Part shown: in pieces, positions 11,041 through 25,500 of the stretch | Layout: each line of letters starts with the position of its first letter | Position numbering within the stretch: the stretch's first letter is position 1 | Assembly: GCA_936450465.1 (NCBI GenBank) | Contig: OW388291.1 | Coordinates: 38,776,873-38,840,872, forward strand | Direction: 5' to 3' | Length of the DNA stretch: 64,000 nucleotides | Source: Gibbula magus | Lineage: Eukaryota; Mollusca; Gastropoda; Trochida; Trochidae | Made by a program: the position numbers and the translations under genes | The notes under the pieces: model-generated | Databases searched by the model: none | What the model saw: only the letters and a program-made list of their open reading frames with translations | What the model was told of the DNA's origin: nothing

Positions 11041-13001
11041 GTAAAAGTTACTTTCACCTTCAGTTGCTGTTCTTTGTCTTGCAGTTTAACAAAGTTTCAA
11101 GGGCTGAGTGATTGAGTGAGAGAGTCATTGTTTAATGCTGATAATTAGTACCCGACACTTAGGGTGTGGGTAAAATCTCACATTACAAACTTCAAGTGTG
11201 TTTTTAATATACGGTAATGTAATCTTGCCTCAATAGGAAACACAAGACGAATATAACCATGGACATGCTTGTCATGGTCTTATTAGTCCAAGAGATAAGG
11301 TCCGTTTATTTACCCCGAAAGGTCCAAAAGGTTTGAACATTGGTTCTTATGTAAAAATGTCTGAATTTTCAGAATATTTAAGTCTTACAAGTCAAAACCT
11401 GACCAATTTTCCGCTAGAGGGCGCTGAAGTCATGACTCAGCAGTTTTTTGCGCACTACCCCACCACTGCAAATGTTGATTTTTTTGTTATGGAATACCTT
11501 GAAAACCTAACATATTATATATTAATTGAGAGCCTTTATATTAATCTTCCATAAAAACATAACAATAAATACATCTGTGCACTCATTATTGTGTTTATGC
11601 ATATGAAAGACAAAAAATACATAAAAAATGGTTAAATGAACATATTTCGTTTATTGCTATTTTTAAATATGAACTGTCAAAGAGTATTTTTTTCTTTTTG
11701 TATATTGAAAAATATATAGCCAACCATGAGAAACAAGAATTTTTAAATCATGTCAATATTTCATAGAGTTACAATCGTTTTTGTGAAAGAGGTGTCAAGT
11801 CGGAATTTCAGTCAAGGGAGATAACTCTTGTCCACATCATTATGATATCCCATTGTTTTTGGTACATATCAAATGCCTAGGGCAAAACATTCATTTAATT
11901 GGGCTTATGTTATTTTTTACCACTTCAATTAAGTGTTCACAGACTACATTTAGCACTAATAAACCATAATCACACAAAGGATTGCTACCAAATAGTATGT
12001 ACTAGTATTAAGTACATGGTTGTTCAAAAGTGGTTCATCCATTGTGTTGTTGGGGTCAAATATGCCGAACGTTTTAAATGGAGTTCTTTTATCGAGAAGT
12101 ATTGATTGTTGCCGAAAATTACCATTTTGATGATGACCAACTCAGTATAGTGACGATATAAAGATAAATTTTAAAGTAGTGAATTCTGATCGAAAACCGG
12201 ACAATGCACCGCAATTGACGGGTGTCAATTAATCAAACATAATTTTGGTAACTGACTCACAACAGACAAAAGGACAGATTTGATTTGATAATGTTCGAAA
12301 GGACATATAAATACATGTTCATGTATATCGGATGTGTAGTTTTGGTGTCCGCACATGTATAATGATGTTTTTCAATTTTAATGAATGTGCAAGTTGAGTG
12401 AAATAATTGTAACTGAAATCAGCACGTGTGCTAATTATGCTGGCACGTATTATGAAATAGTATGAAACACCATGGATGCATCTTTAAAGTGTGCACGTAT
12501 TTGACCAGGGATGACCAAATTTGGCATTTTGAGAGTTTTGCTAATATGTAATCACAGTATATAAGCATCCCAACAAATTTGTATCAGTAAAATAAAAATG
12601 TAAAATTGTACATCTAAGTATACATCTCAGAATTGCCTGCACGCACGCACACACACAGTAATTTTGAAGCCTAGAAATGTGAATAAGACAAATGTCCTGA
12701 GTGAGTGTCTGGCAATAGGCTATTGGCCTGAAGTTCTTCAAATACTTAAATCTAATGTAAATATTAAACTAAAATTATTAATGATATTTCATGCTGCAAC
12801 TTGTATCAAAGGTTTAGTAAACTTTTAAATTTTCACAGATTAATTACTCTTTGATAAGTAAGATAAATATTCATGTAGAAATAACATTAGAATTATTGAT
12901 CAGCCTCAATGTCCTAAGTCGAGAGAAGTTAGTAGGTCATTTGAAAATGTAATAGGCCAATGGCCTATGGCCTACAGCAATCTGAATCCCTGATACAAAA
13001 T

Positions 13002-13235
13002 GAGTGAGTGAGTGAGTTAGGGCTAAACGCCGCTTTCAAGAGTATTTCACTTATATCGCGGCTGTTAGTATTATGGCAGGGAGAAAGCCCGCAACACCAT
13101 GTGGCTATGCATTGCGGTGAAACCTGCGAGCATCGGCTGGAACTAGCGAACCATGGATGGTACTGCACTGAAATTCAGTGTAGCATTGCACCCAAATCTT
13201 ACTGCTTGTAGAACAGTTCTCTACTGCACATACAT
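13002..13235 (-). repeat. SINE body without tRNA head
   Basis: Begins with GAGTGAGTGAGTT, then AAACGCCGCTTTCAAGAGTA, then GGCAGGGAGAAAGCCCGCAA, GGAACTAGCGAACCATGG and GTAGAACAGTTCTC. Same order as the fuller copy at 20966-21282, which carries the tRNA-like head on its right end. Inserted in the interior of the large transposon. Confidence 0.75.
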
Positions 13236-13559
13236 AATGAGTTGCTTCTCACGTGAAGTAAGGTTATATAAAGAAAAGAGTAAACATCAGATGGGTTTGA
13301 CTGGATCAATCTTCTTTAATACGATGAGCTCATTTCGACCAGTATCAAGTATTTCAAGTATGTTTAAACAAGTGGAAGATCGCATATATATATACATGAA
13401 CAAGAACAATAAATAATTACAACATCAACATCCTTACATGGCAGTAAGACACGGTCAGTGTTCGATAATCACGCACATCATAATTGCCTCGAGCACACTA
13501 ATTGGGTGTGACTCTAGAACAATGCAGCCTTGTGAGGATTAATTCATGGTCCCATGCAA

Positions 13560-16500
13560 AATTGTACCTAATCAGATTCATCACCACTGTCAGATCCTAC
13601 ATCTGTGTTCAAACTCAGTTGCAACAGTGACTGTGTGGTATATGATCCTGGTATCTGCCTCTTCATGCCAAGACTGGAGTTGGGGAACAACATATCTGTC
13701 AACTGCACCTGCTTTAGAGCAGAAATGATAACAGACTCAAACAATGGCAACATATAGGTCATGCCCTTTCAAAGTTGAGGTGTATTTGTCCTTGGACCAT
13801 TCATCAACTGGAAAGCGAAGCAGTGAGGTCTTGAATGAGGGTGATCTCAATGCCTGACTGAAATCTTTAGGTCTTGTCTTAAGTGGACCAGATATGGTCC
13901 TGTTTATTTCACTTTTCCCACGAAGACTTCTCTCACTGTTAGACACGGTTGGCCATCTGACACAGTCTCTCAAAAAGGGTATTTGCAACCTCTCCATATG
14001 TTGGTAGCAAATGTGTCTGTGACTGGATAAAATACATTCCATCAACAACACATAGAGTAATTGCTTCTGGATTGTGGTCAGTCTTCTTTTCTTGACAGGA
14101 CAAGAGCTTAGACTTGTCAGTTTTGTTTAGGGAACCATCAATGTGTCTAAGACAGAGCGACACAGGGGTGAGTGGATATGTCAGTACTTCCTCAAGCTCT
14201 ATAATTTTGTGGTTGTAGCAAGATAAAGCAAACGTCCAAAAAGATCTGTTGTGCGCCTCAATTCTTTAACCACCCTGTCTTTGATACACAGACCTGTCTT
14301 TACTCCAGCGGATGCAAAGTTTTAACTTTGCGCCTTGGAATGGATTTCTCAAACCAGTCAGTAAAACATCCATCTTTGAACTGTTGATACAACGCCTGTC
14401 CTTTTTCCTTGAAAGAGAGTAGATCACAGGTAATGTCTTCAGGAACTGAATTACCTGAACTAATGCAAAACAGGTGTGATTTGTCATAGATGTCACCGAA
14501 TGGATTGAGACTATTTTCAATGGCCTGCTCAAGCTTAGCGACATCCTCCTGATCCCTATGGACACGTGAAGGTCTTTGGTCATGGGATATTTCATCAGTT
14601 CTTCTGATGTCTGCCATCTCAGAGAGATTTGAAACAACTTTGGTCCTCACTGCACGTGTTATCATCCAACGACTCAAAGCAGATTCAGAACAGGCAAATG
14701 CAGTTATTCAAGTCTTTCTGGATGCAGCATCAGCATAAACTGTTTGTTCAAGTGCCATGTCAACTGGTACTCTTCAAAATGCATTGGTAGATCTTTTAAT
14801 TCCAAGTCCATCATTCTCAAGCATTTGTCTACCACCAGGGTGTGTATGATCAATGTTCAGCAGTTTAAGATGGTACAATGTCATCCAGCGTGAATAGTTT
14901 GGTATATTCATTGCAAAGAAGATTGGACACATCTGTCCAAGGCAGTGGACAAAGAGATCCAGGTCACATGTTCTGTATGCCCTGTTGAACATGAGATAGA
15001 GATTGATCAGATCAATATATTTCATCCAAAATTGTCCAAAATTGTCCAGTTTTCCCATGTTTCCCATTTCTTGTCTCAATTGAATATGCTTCATATGCAT
15101 GTATGATGTGACAAAGATCCTCATTCTCAAATGCACACTCCACAGACTCTGGATTTGGGTTTCCTCCAAGTTCTCGTATGAGTTTCTTCAGGTCATCAGT
15201 GATGAACTCAGGGTACTTGTTGCAGAAGGATTTAAAGTGTAGATTCCAGAAGGCAAGCGAGAGTATCAGATGAATCCTTTTGCACCTGTTGTAATGTCGG
15301 CCAGAAAGGAACCCATTCATTGATCCACCTGCAAGTATACCAGTTTCTGTCAGGAGATATGGTCCACCTGAGGCATCGAGGAGGTAACCTAGGCATGCAA
15401 GTAAGTTAGGCATATGTGGAAGCTGCCAAAGCATATGAAGAGGTTGTCGTAGACAGGAGCTTCTTGAGCTTGGATTTTCAAAGCCATTTTGGCAACAGCA
15501 AGGTCATAGGTTACCAGACTGATTTCTTCACCACATTCCCTGGCTACATATTGGGACAATTTTAAGGTTTGGGCAACAACATTTAGTTGTGTAGGTGGTT
15601 GTGTGATATTTTTCATGTAGTCTACCCTTTGCTTTGGTAGCAAGTCTGTTGTTACTTTGCCATTCCAACCTATCCAAATTGGTGTTTGTTGAGAAACTCA
15701 TATTCCATAACATGTCCAACTTGCAAAACTTGCCATAGTTATCTGGTACCACATCTTCAGCAACCTCATAGTCAAAACTTTAGGCTTCTTCCTGTATGAC
15801 GCAATGTCATGCTGCTTGCCTTGAAAAGATCTCTTTCCTTTCCCTGGTTTTAAGGAACCCATTGATTCAAAAGCTTCAGGTCCAAAGGGCACATCTGGAA
15901 TGTCTTGGTAACAAATCCCAAATGTGTCATGTAAAGTTCCAGCTCCTGATAGGGTTTCAGTATTTTCATCATAATTGTCCCAGGCTGTTCCGGTATGAAG
16001 ACCCGGTTGTTTGAGAAGACCGTCTGGAACAGAGGATGAAGATTGTTGAATTGTCTCAGCCACTTCAGTTTCAATCATCTCTACCATATGGTAACCAACA
16101 CAGTGTCCAAAATGATTCAGGATTTCAGCCAACTTCCTACTACCAGTGATACTTTTCATGCCCATGGCAAGTGTCAAATGTGTTGCTGGTTTCATAACCC
16201 CATTTGTGACAATGAATAAAACATCATTTGATACTGATTGTACATGACGTTCAGCTTTGCAACTGCCTTCTCCACCTCTTGTAGACGAACCTGTAAATAG
16301 TGTTCGGAAGAAGGCCATCAGATCCGCAGAAGGATTACCATTACCTTTCCTTAAAGCATTTGTTAAAGGCAATTCTAAGTCACCAGCGTTGTCTTTTTGA
16401 CTGAGGAGTTGCTGCCTCAAGATGAGAGCTGCGTCAACTAACTTTGCTTTGGTTGACTTTTCATAAGCTTCAGCATACAGTAATGCATTTTCAACAGACA

Positions 16501-16651
16501 GGTGAAGGGCATGAATGACTTTCCCTTTCTTGTTTGACAATTTTGTACTTTTTTGTACTTTATTGGCGTATTTATCAAGCAGTTTTTCCTCCACTTTCTG
16601 TGCAGTGTAAATTTTTTCATTCCCAAGCAAAGTAAGGTACTTATGATGCAT
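13560..16651 (-). pseudogene. Decayed transposon-borne ORF (about 1,000 codons originally)
   Basis: The longest intact piece is 15698-16651 (317 codons, LAEILNHFGHCVGYHMVEMI and the motif DNYDENTETLSGAGTLHDT). Downstream pieces lie in shifting frames at 15528-15752, 15389-15643, 15012-15434, 14774-15169, 14266-14677, 13939-14163, 13737-14051 and 13568-13762 (acidic C-terminus GSDSGDESD). Read in order they resemble, from memory, a large unnamed ORF family common in cnidarian and molluscan genomes (blocks like MKNITQPPTQ, VTYDLAVAKMA, FGSFHICL, GKHGKTGQFW, YSRWMTLY). These are plausible transposase parts because of the setting, but I cannot point to a proven catalytic triad. Several frameshifts make it non-functional here. 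Confidence 0.7.
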
Positions 16652-18409
16652 AAGGAAGTAAAAAGAATAGCTCCTTTCTTTTCAATGATATGCTCCTCAG
16701 GTTGACACTGTCCTTAATTCTGTCTGTTGTGAGTCAGTTACCAAAATTATGTTTGATTAATTGACACCCGTCAATTGCGGTGCATTGTCCGGTTTTCGAT
16801 CAGATTTCACTACTTTAAATGTATCTTTATATCGTCACTATACTGAGTTGATCATCATCAAAATGGTAATTTTCGGCAACAATCAATACTTCTCGATAAA
16901 AGAACTCCATTTAAAACGTTCGGCATATTTGACCCCAACAACACAATGGATGAACCACTTTTGAACAATTTTACATTTTTATTTTACTGATACAAATTTG
17001 TTGGGATGCTTATATACTGTGATTACATATTAGCAAAACTCTCAAAATGCCAAATTTGGTCATCCCTGGTCAAATACGTGCACACTTTAAAGATGCATCC
17101 ATGGTGTTTCATACTATTTCATAATACGTGCCAGCATAATTAGCACACGTGCTGATTTCAGTTACAATTATTTCACTCAACTTGCACATTCATTAAAATT
17201 GAAAAACATCATTATACATGTGCGGACACCAAAACTACACATCCGATATACATGAACATGTATTTATATGTCCTTTCGAACATTATCAAATCAAATCTGT
17301 CCTTTTGTCTGTTGTGAGTCAGTTACCAAAATTATGTTTGATTAATTGACACCCGTCAATTGCGGTGCATTGTCCGGTTTTCGATCAGAATTCACTACTT
17401 TAAAATTTATCTTTATATCGTCACTATACTGAGTTGGTCATCATCAAAATGGTAATTTTCGGCAACAATCAATACTTCTCGATAAAAGAACTCCATTTAA
17501 AACGTTCGGCATATTTGACCCCAACAACACAATGGATGAACCACTTTTGAACAACCATGTACTTAATACTAGTACATACTATTTGGTAGCAATCCTTTGT
17601 GTGATTATGGTTTATTAGTGCTAAATGTAGTCTGTGAACACTTGATTGAAGTGGTAAAAAATAACATAAGCCCAATTAAATGAATGTTTTGCCCTAGGCA
17701 TTTGATATGTACCAAAAACAATGGGATATCATAATGATGTGGACAAGAGTTATCTCCCTTGACTGAAATTCCGACTTGACACCACTTTCACAAAAACGAT
17801 TGTAACTCTATGAAATATTGACATAATTTAAAAATTCTTGTTTCTCATGGTTGGCTATATATTTGTCAATATACAAAAAGAAAAAAATACTCTTTGACAG
17901 TTCATATTTAAAAATAGCAATAAACGAAATATGTGCATTTAACCATTTTTTATGTATTTTTTGTCTTTCATATGCATAAACACAATAATGTGTGCACAGA
18001 TGTATTTAATGTTATGTTTTTATGGAAGATTAATATATAGGCTCTCAATTAATATATAATATGTTAGGCTTTCAAGGTATTCCATAACAAAAAATCAACA
18101 TTTGCAGTGGTGGGGTAGTGCGCAAAAAAATGCTGAGTCATGAATTCAGCGCCCTCTAGCGGAAAATTGGTCAGGTTTTGACTTGTAAGACTTAAATATT
18201 CTGAAAATTCAGACAATTTTACATAAGAAGCCATGTTCATACCTTTTGGACCTCTGAGGTAAATAAATCAGGCCTTATCTCTTGGACTATATTGAAGCAT
18301 TTGATTTAAGGATTTTGGCAGTTGCAGCATTATTATTGAAGATTTTGTCCTTAGCACCAAACAATAACTGTTGAGTGCCAAATATGGTGGACTAGGATGG
18401 CTCTTCCAT

Positions 18410-18690
18410 TATTAAGGTTTGTTTAAGTCTCCTGTGGAGGCACGATGGAATAGCCATCATGGTTTATTGACTTGGTTCCATATCAAGAACTCAACAGTTG
18501 TCACATTGTTCCACTTTCTTTCATTAACTAATTTGACTAGAAATGCTCAAGTGTTAACCTTGTTTCTACTCACAGTGAGCCAAATGCCTTGATCCGTGCC
18601 ATGTGTTAAGTTTTGCACCATGATATGTCACTGTCGGACATGTATAATGCTTACAAAACCAAATTTGTACACAAGAATTGCTGTTTTGGT
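18410..18690 (+). repeat. Flanking direct repeat, right copy
   Basis: Partner of 10825-11040 in the same orientation, about 120 bases beyond the right arm of the inverted-repeat element. Shares GAGGCACGATGGAATAGCC, TCAAGAACTCAAC and TTGTCACATTGTTCC with moderate divergence. Confidence 0.5.
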
Positions 18691-18869
18691 TAAGCTTTCA
18701 AGATATTCTGTGCTGATCATTAATAGGGTGGTTACAATATAACTTCGCGTATACATTTTTCTAGGAATCTTCCTTTTTAAAAACATTTCTGGGGTTATTT
18801 AGTGTGACGGATTGGATATTAGCCCTTTGTGTACATGGAAGCAAAAGAAAGCTAAATTTGAATTAAAAG

Positions 18870-18875
18870 TTTATT
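18870..18875 (-). terminator. Poly(A) signal candidate for the kelch gene
   Basis: TTTATT on the plus strand reads AATAAA on the minus strand, about 0.7 kb downstream of the stop at 19582. The 18876-19581 stretch shows no coding potential and is taken as 3' UTR. Confidence 0.4.
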
Positions 18876-19581
18876 AAATGATGAGGACAACAAAAGATGA
18901 CTAAATGAGTTGATATGTACAAATAATGAACAGTTTAAAAATGAATTGAAATTCTGCCTGTGAACGTATAAATAAAATCATGTTTACAATTTGTTAAAAT
19001 ATCAACATCAAGTTATCTACGATAAAATGTTATAATTGTACTAAAAGACTTATAAAAATATATTAAAAGTTGCTACATCAACATGACTAAAACAATCTAA
19101 ACAACTTTTCTCCCATATTGACAAATTGTCAGTTTAACAGCAAAGTAACAAACTGCTGCACCAGGAATTTCATTTGTAGGTGATGTATCCGTCTTCAACC
19201 CCCTCTGGATCCTACATTGTATATTTTGAATTAACACATTTCATTAATGAAACTTGAAATTACAATATGAAGTATTCAAGTCATGTTGCTTTTTGAAATA
19301 ATGCATTAAACAAATTTCTATTTCTGCAATATTTTACTATGAAGACCAAAAAGCAGGTAATTTAAAGATCTAGGTAAACAGTAATGACAATATGCCTTGG
19401 TCCCCTAGGACTGTCATGAACAGTAAATTTCAAAATGATTAACAGATCTATTCTACATTGCAGCCAAGAAAAGTTATTTCATATCTTTGTCATTTGGTTA
19501 CATCTGGACTGAACAGTAACTTTCCAAATGATGACCATTTACAATGCAGCACTACACTTATATGGTTCTTCAGGTGACAGT

Positions 19582-22500
19582 TCACTTTTCTTTTAATTCC
19601 TTCACCACTTCCTGGACGGGGTTGAACGGTATGCAAATGCTGTAGAGATCGTTGAAGAATGTTCCGTCATTGTCGCCGCCACCGAAGACAAGGATTTCGT
19701 CCTCTTCTTGATTCTCGTGGTTGTATGGAAGACAGAGGGAAATGTGACCAGCACGGGCCGTCGGCGCTCCTTCCAACTTAACCCGGATCCAAGTTAGTTT
19801 CTCTGTAAATGAGTAAATAAAAATAATAATAAATGTGTCTTGAAAAAGGCTGCAAAACCATTATGGAGTTGCACTGCCTTGAAACCTGTTTGCTTTGAAT
19901 TGAACTAGCGAACCATAGGTGATACTGAGATGAAATATTCTTGCAATGCACCCAATTTCCAAACCTTACTGCATGTAGAACAGTTCTCAAAAGCATATAT
20001 AGTAGCCACACCCCAAGCGGGTTTCATTTTCACACCTCTTGATCACGCTGTGAACGACTGCTATCCTTCAGATAATGCAATCCAATATGAAATTGAATAT
20101 ATATTTCTAACCGGCACAAGGACCCACACATAACTGAACATATGTGTTGAGAGCACATACTTCACATTGGTTGGGACTGATTTCAAGTATCAGTGACAGA
20201 ACAATATGTAGAAAGTATATTCTAAATTTACCTAGATTGAAAATGTGTGTATCATCGAGAGCGTTGTTGCCGTCGTAGCCTCCATGGATTAGGATTCGTC
20301 CATTACTCACAGCACAGGATGCGTGCCAACTGAAACCAAGAGCTGGTATGTCAATCTTGTTTACAGTAGATTTATTGTCACTTACTCAACCTCATGCAGG
20401 TAGAACTTGATACAGGTTGTACATCTTTAATGATACCAGTGCATGAAATAAGCCTGAAATGCTGCCAGCCCGAAACTATGAATTTGTAAAATTTCACGAT
20501 AAATGAAAAACCTGGTCAGGTTCCAAAGCACGATGCAGACTGCTGGGTCGGCCTATTTCAGACACAGACCTACATGGATGAATAACTTCTACATATACCG
20601 TTACAAAATTGCAGATTAAATCTGATTTAGTCTCCTGGTTTATCAATGGTTATTTGAGTGGTATTCTAGAAATTGATATGATGAAGAATGAAGAGAATAT
20701 TTATGGATATAAAACTTCTTAATACTGCATAAGCTTCATTTTGACAGGTTCTGCATTTGCCTGGCGACATTAGAACCTATGTCGAAACGTCACTTATGCA
20801 GAATATAGAAGTTATACCCATAGATATTCTCTTCATTCTTAATGTTATTTTCATAGTTGAGCCACCGATATTTGGTGGAACTAGACAATTACTAACTTGC
20901 CCCTGGTCGAACATCTTTACTGCAAAACAATATTGTACTATTATTTGAGTTCAGCAGCAATGAAGGTGAGCTGAGGAGAGATGAGTTGGGGTTTAAGGCC
21001 GCTTTCAAGAGTATTTCACTTATATCACGGCTGATAGTATTTTATTGCAGGGAGAAAGCCTGCAAAACCATGGTGGTGAAACCTGAGAACATTGGCTGGA
21101 ACTAGTGAACCATGGGTGGTACTTCACTGAAATTCAATGTAGCATTGCAACTAAACCTGTCTTCATGTAGAACAGTTCTCCACAGCAAACAAAGTTGCCG
21201 TGCCCCTGGCAGGATTCGAACCCAGGACCTCCTGATCTGAAGCTGAACATGCTAACTAACCACTGCGCTATCGTGCCCCAAACAACAATATAACTACCTT
21301 CTTGGTTTGGGTGGGGTTCCGGAGATGTCAGGTTTCGACCAGTCAACTGTACCTGTAACATACAAGAAAATGTTTCAGTTTATTAAATAATAATATATCC
21401 TAATATAGAATCATCAAATGTTTCTTTAATTTCAGTGATGGAAAAATACTGTATATAGAAAGCTGTGCTAATGTAAAAACCCTTTGCACGAAGTGCTTAT
21501 TATAGATGAAACATTTTTAAAGCCCCAGGTCATGTTATATAAAGGAAAGTAATTTCTTTTTATAATGCTGACTTTAGGATAAAGAACAGAATGAGGACAA
21601 CATAAGAGTGCTCAAGGCTAAGGCCACACAGTTGATTTTTCGTTTCTCGGCCCGGCTGACTGTACTGAAAAACCTCCGGTCTTAAATATATAACTGTCAA
21701 AAACATAAAATTAAAAAATTGTGGCCTAATGATAAAAAGTTATTATAAAGATTGAGCAGGTCCTTCTCTACATGTGTGAAGTATAAAAGTGGCCACTCAT
21801 TTGAAAGATTACAGTAAATAAAGTACAGGGATTCTGTAAGTCTTACTCTGTAAAGTCTGTGGTCACTGACTTATCATATTTTGCCACCCTTTTCAAACAA
21901 ATCAATTGCCAACATTGCCTCACACTTTCACAAAACATGTTGACAGTGATGAGATTTTTTAACCCCTGATACTTAAAACGTCACACAAGCTCTTTGTCAA
22001 CAAAATGGAAGTGAAACACTCATTCTTTCACCAATATTGTATACATACTCATGTCAAGGATATGCAGATCATTGAAGCAGATGGGAGCGTCCCAACCTCC
22101 GAACACAACAAGCTGGTCCTTGATCAATGTGGCTGAATGTCTGCAATATATATCAATTAAAAATATTTAAGCGTTCCCAACTTCCTGTAAAGTAGACAAT
22201 CTACTCGATCTAGACGATTCTAACTTGGTGTTATGGCCAGCTTTCAAATCATGTTTAATTTTCAAATATCAGAAAATTACGTGTCTTTGTAGACAAGTGT
22301 GAAATTTAATTCCTTATGATTGGAAGCAAATGTAGAAATCGAAATAAGGTGGCAAACAGTGTCTCAAACACTTCTAAAGCTGATAAAATTGGTAAGTATT
22401 TGGGACAGGAATAGAGTTGAGAATCTTTGGTTACTTACCCTGACCTAGGCTCAGGTTTGTCCCCAGTGACAATAGGAGTGTACCAGTTCTCCATGGGTGG

Positions 22501-25500
22501 ACTGAAAATGTGGATGTCGTTGCTGCAGCCGTCAGGGTTGGGGTCAGGTCGGGGGTATACACCGCCGAAGATCCACAACTCATGGCGGAACAGAGTGGCA
22601 CTGTGGTAGGAACGGGTTGGTGCCTTGCCGTTAACCTTTGAATAAAAGTTTAATATGATGAGTTCCCTTATTCTTAGTCCAGACACTGGACATACATTCA
22701 AAGGAAATGAATGGTCCAATAAATCAAAAGCTCAAAACTTACTTTCACCAGCTGCCATTTCCATTCTTCAACATCGAGCATGTGAACGTCATGAAACCAT
22801 TTCAAGTTTTTCGAGCCTCCAAAGACGTAGATGCATCTTGCCGTGGGGTCGTAGGTCGCGGTGTGACCCATGCGATACTCCGTCTTCTGACTCTCCACTG
22901 TTAGTTCAGGTGATCTCCAGCGTCGTGTGTCTGAATTTAATATACATATGTTACAATTCTTCTACTTTTCTTTAAGGAGCGTCCCTTACCAGATTTGAAG
23001 CCAAACGAGCAGCGTCAGGCACCGATTGTACCAACAGCTTACCCACTCGGCCAGCATATGCCACAAGGATTATTATTATTGCAGACAGGGTGATCTCGAA
23101 TTTTACAATGTTACATTTGTTCACTTTCTAGATTGTAAATGTGTCTAAAGAACAAGATCAGTTGAAAATTTTGAATCAATGGTTCACGATTATAAAAGCA
23201 TATAGCAACACCTTTCCTACGCTTAAACAATAAAATGTTTGTAATTGAGAAATGTATTTCATCAAAGGAAATAACTATAATTTATAAATGACTTGCAGTC
23301 ATGTACAAAGACATATTGGTTAAAGAAAGTTGTTACTCCCATAGTCAGGAGAGAATCATTTACAATTTCTCATTTCTGAATGTGGCAATATTTAAAGAAA
23401 ATTTGAAATTCATGCTGACAATCAATGCCTGTGCAAATATAAAGAATGAAGAGAAATATTATGGATACTAGATGACTTCTTAATCAATGTGAACAAAGTT
23501 TCGACAGAATTTAATGCTGCCAAGCAAACAAGGACGTCAGAATCTATGATGAAAAATTGCCTACATAGATGTTTATTCATCAAATCTGTCTTAATTTTTC
23601 ATCTCAACTTCTAGAAGGCCAATCAAAGATGTGCAAATATCCTCCAACAACCCAGATGGACTGGGAATGTCCAAAGAAAAATCCTAGGCAAGTACCGATA
23701 TCATTATTTTTATAATTATCACAGTGTATAAAATAAGGTCCATCAAAAAACTAGAAACTAGTAACTGTTTGTACATTCTGAAAACATTGAGGTTTTTTTA
23801 AATTTGTCATTGAATTAACAAACTTTCACTTTCAGATGGGTTGCTCTAACTTACTTCATACACTTATCATATATATAAAAGTATAATATAAAACATTATC
23901 CACAATCAATTGTTTGTCAACACACCTGGATCGAGTGACCACACCGAGTCCCTGCTGAGTTGCTGCCGGTCACCTTGACCGCCGACCAGAACAGCCCTGT
24001 TGTTGTGGATCATACACATAGACGAACCCCATCTACTACTCGGCTGACAGGCTGCGGGGAGCGGACATTTCATCAATAAATTGATTAATTAATGAATGTT
24101 AAGAAAGAAGATCTTAACTACAAAACATGAATTGATGTCTTGCAATTTTGTGTAGTCAATTAACAGAAAACAAAGTGGATTACCAATTTTTTTTAAAAGT
24201 GAAATATTCATAGCTATGACAGAAAGAGGATAAAGAGTAATGTATAGCACAAAGATGATTTGATCAATACTGATACTGAAAGAATTTTAAAAAATTATTT
24301 TACATAAAATTATTTTAGTATCTGGATAAATAGCCACAACACAGATATATACTTGGCCCAAGAAAAACACAAAGAAAAAGAATAAAAGTTTTCATGAAAT
24401 TTCACTGTCTTACCTCTTATTGAAACATCTTTACAGTGAGCCAATCTTGGACCAGTTTTCGGCTGAATTTCAGAATTCTTTTGACTAAGAACATTTTTCT
24501 CCATATTTTCGACTTTCTTTGGAGTTTTGAATTCATTTTTCAATGCCCTCATTCTTGTGTTAAGTTTCTGTTTTCTAGGTGTCGGCCCCTCCGGTGTTCC
24601 GTCCATACTCTCACGTCCTCGTTTCTTTTGTTTTGTTTTTCTTGGCAGCGGTGATGGTGTAGCGAGCTGAAATGAGACGGTATTATCGTTTGGTTTCCCG
24701 TTATTTTTCGAGGTGAGATGACAGGGGCAACTATTGACCCACAACGGACCATATTTTGATAACAAGTCTTTTTAGACCTACTATTACGACAGTTTTTCCA
24801 GGAATAACACTGGAGCAGAGTGTCAAAGGGAGAATAATCTCCACTTTGCCTTACACAATGGGATATTCAGATAAAGTAATGGGATATTTCTAAATAATAT
24901 TGATTTTAAATTTTTGCAATGGGATTTTCTCCGCTTATCAGTATTTTATGGGATATCTTGCTACATCAATGGGTAAATATCTCCAAATCCTTGCCTAAGG
25001 TGATCCCTGTTTATCAATAAACTCAATGAAACAAATTCCAGATTAAACAGTATTTGATTGTCTTTATTTTGGAATTACTTCGTTTTCAATGACAGAACTA
25101 CTCAGTTTTCAAGCTCTCAGTGATCTGTTCGGAGTGATAAAGCATTGTTCAAATCTATAAACAGTGTTTGTGTGCAATATTACTCAAGATTCATGTAAAC
25201 AAATGAATTGACTAAACACAGCTCACTTGTATAAACCCATTTCAACATTGGTTACAGAATGATTTGTATGATCATATATCATACCACTGCAGTGTTATGA
25301 AAGCAAAGTGTGAAGTTTCAGAGATACACTTCAGAAAGGACAATATGACAATTCTAGCGATATTGCAGTTAGCTCTAATTTGATGAAAACCATAACAAAT
25401 GAGTAGGTACACATTAGTTATCATAGTTGACATGTGCATAAATGTTTATAAAGCTAGCAACATTATTTGAGATATACTTCAGACTAAATGACTCCCTCAC

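Larger units (their letters stand above)
11284..18289. mobile_element. Large DNA transposon with ~1.3-kb inverted repeat arms and decayed ORF
   Basis: The left arm (11284 to about 12612) reappears inverted as the right arm (about 16966-18289). Terminal match TAGTCCAAGAGATAAGG, and matching interior such as CCGCTAGAGGGCGCTGAA and GCACTACCCCACCACTGCA. Arms are mostly collinear with scattered substitutions. The central 4.3 kb contains a minus-strand coding region broken by frameshifts and a SINE. Both arms carry a family-2 TTAA MITE in mirror-image positions (about 12031-12483 and 17101-17542), and a truncated third copy lies at about 16730-16965 inside the right arm boundary. No clean target duplication was found. 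Superfamily not assigned. Confidence 0.75.
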
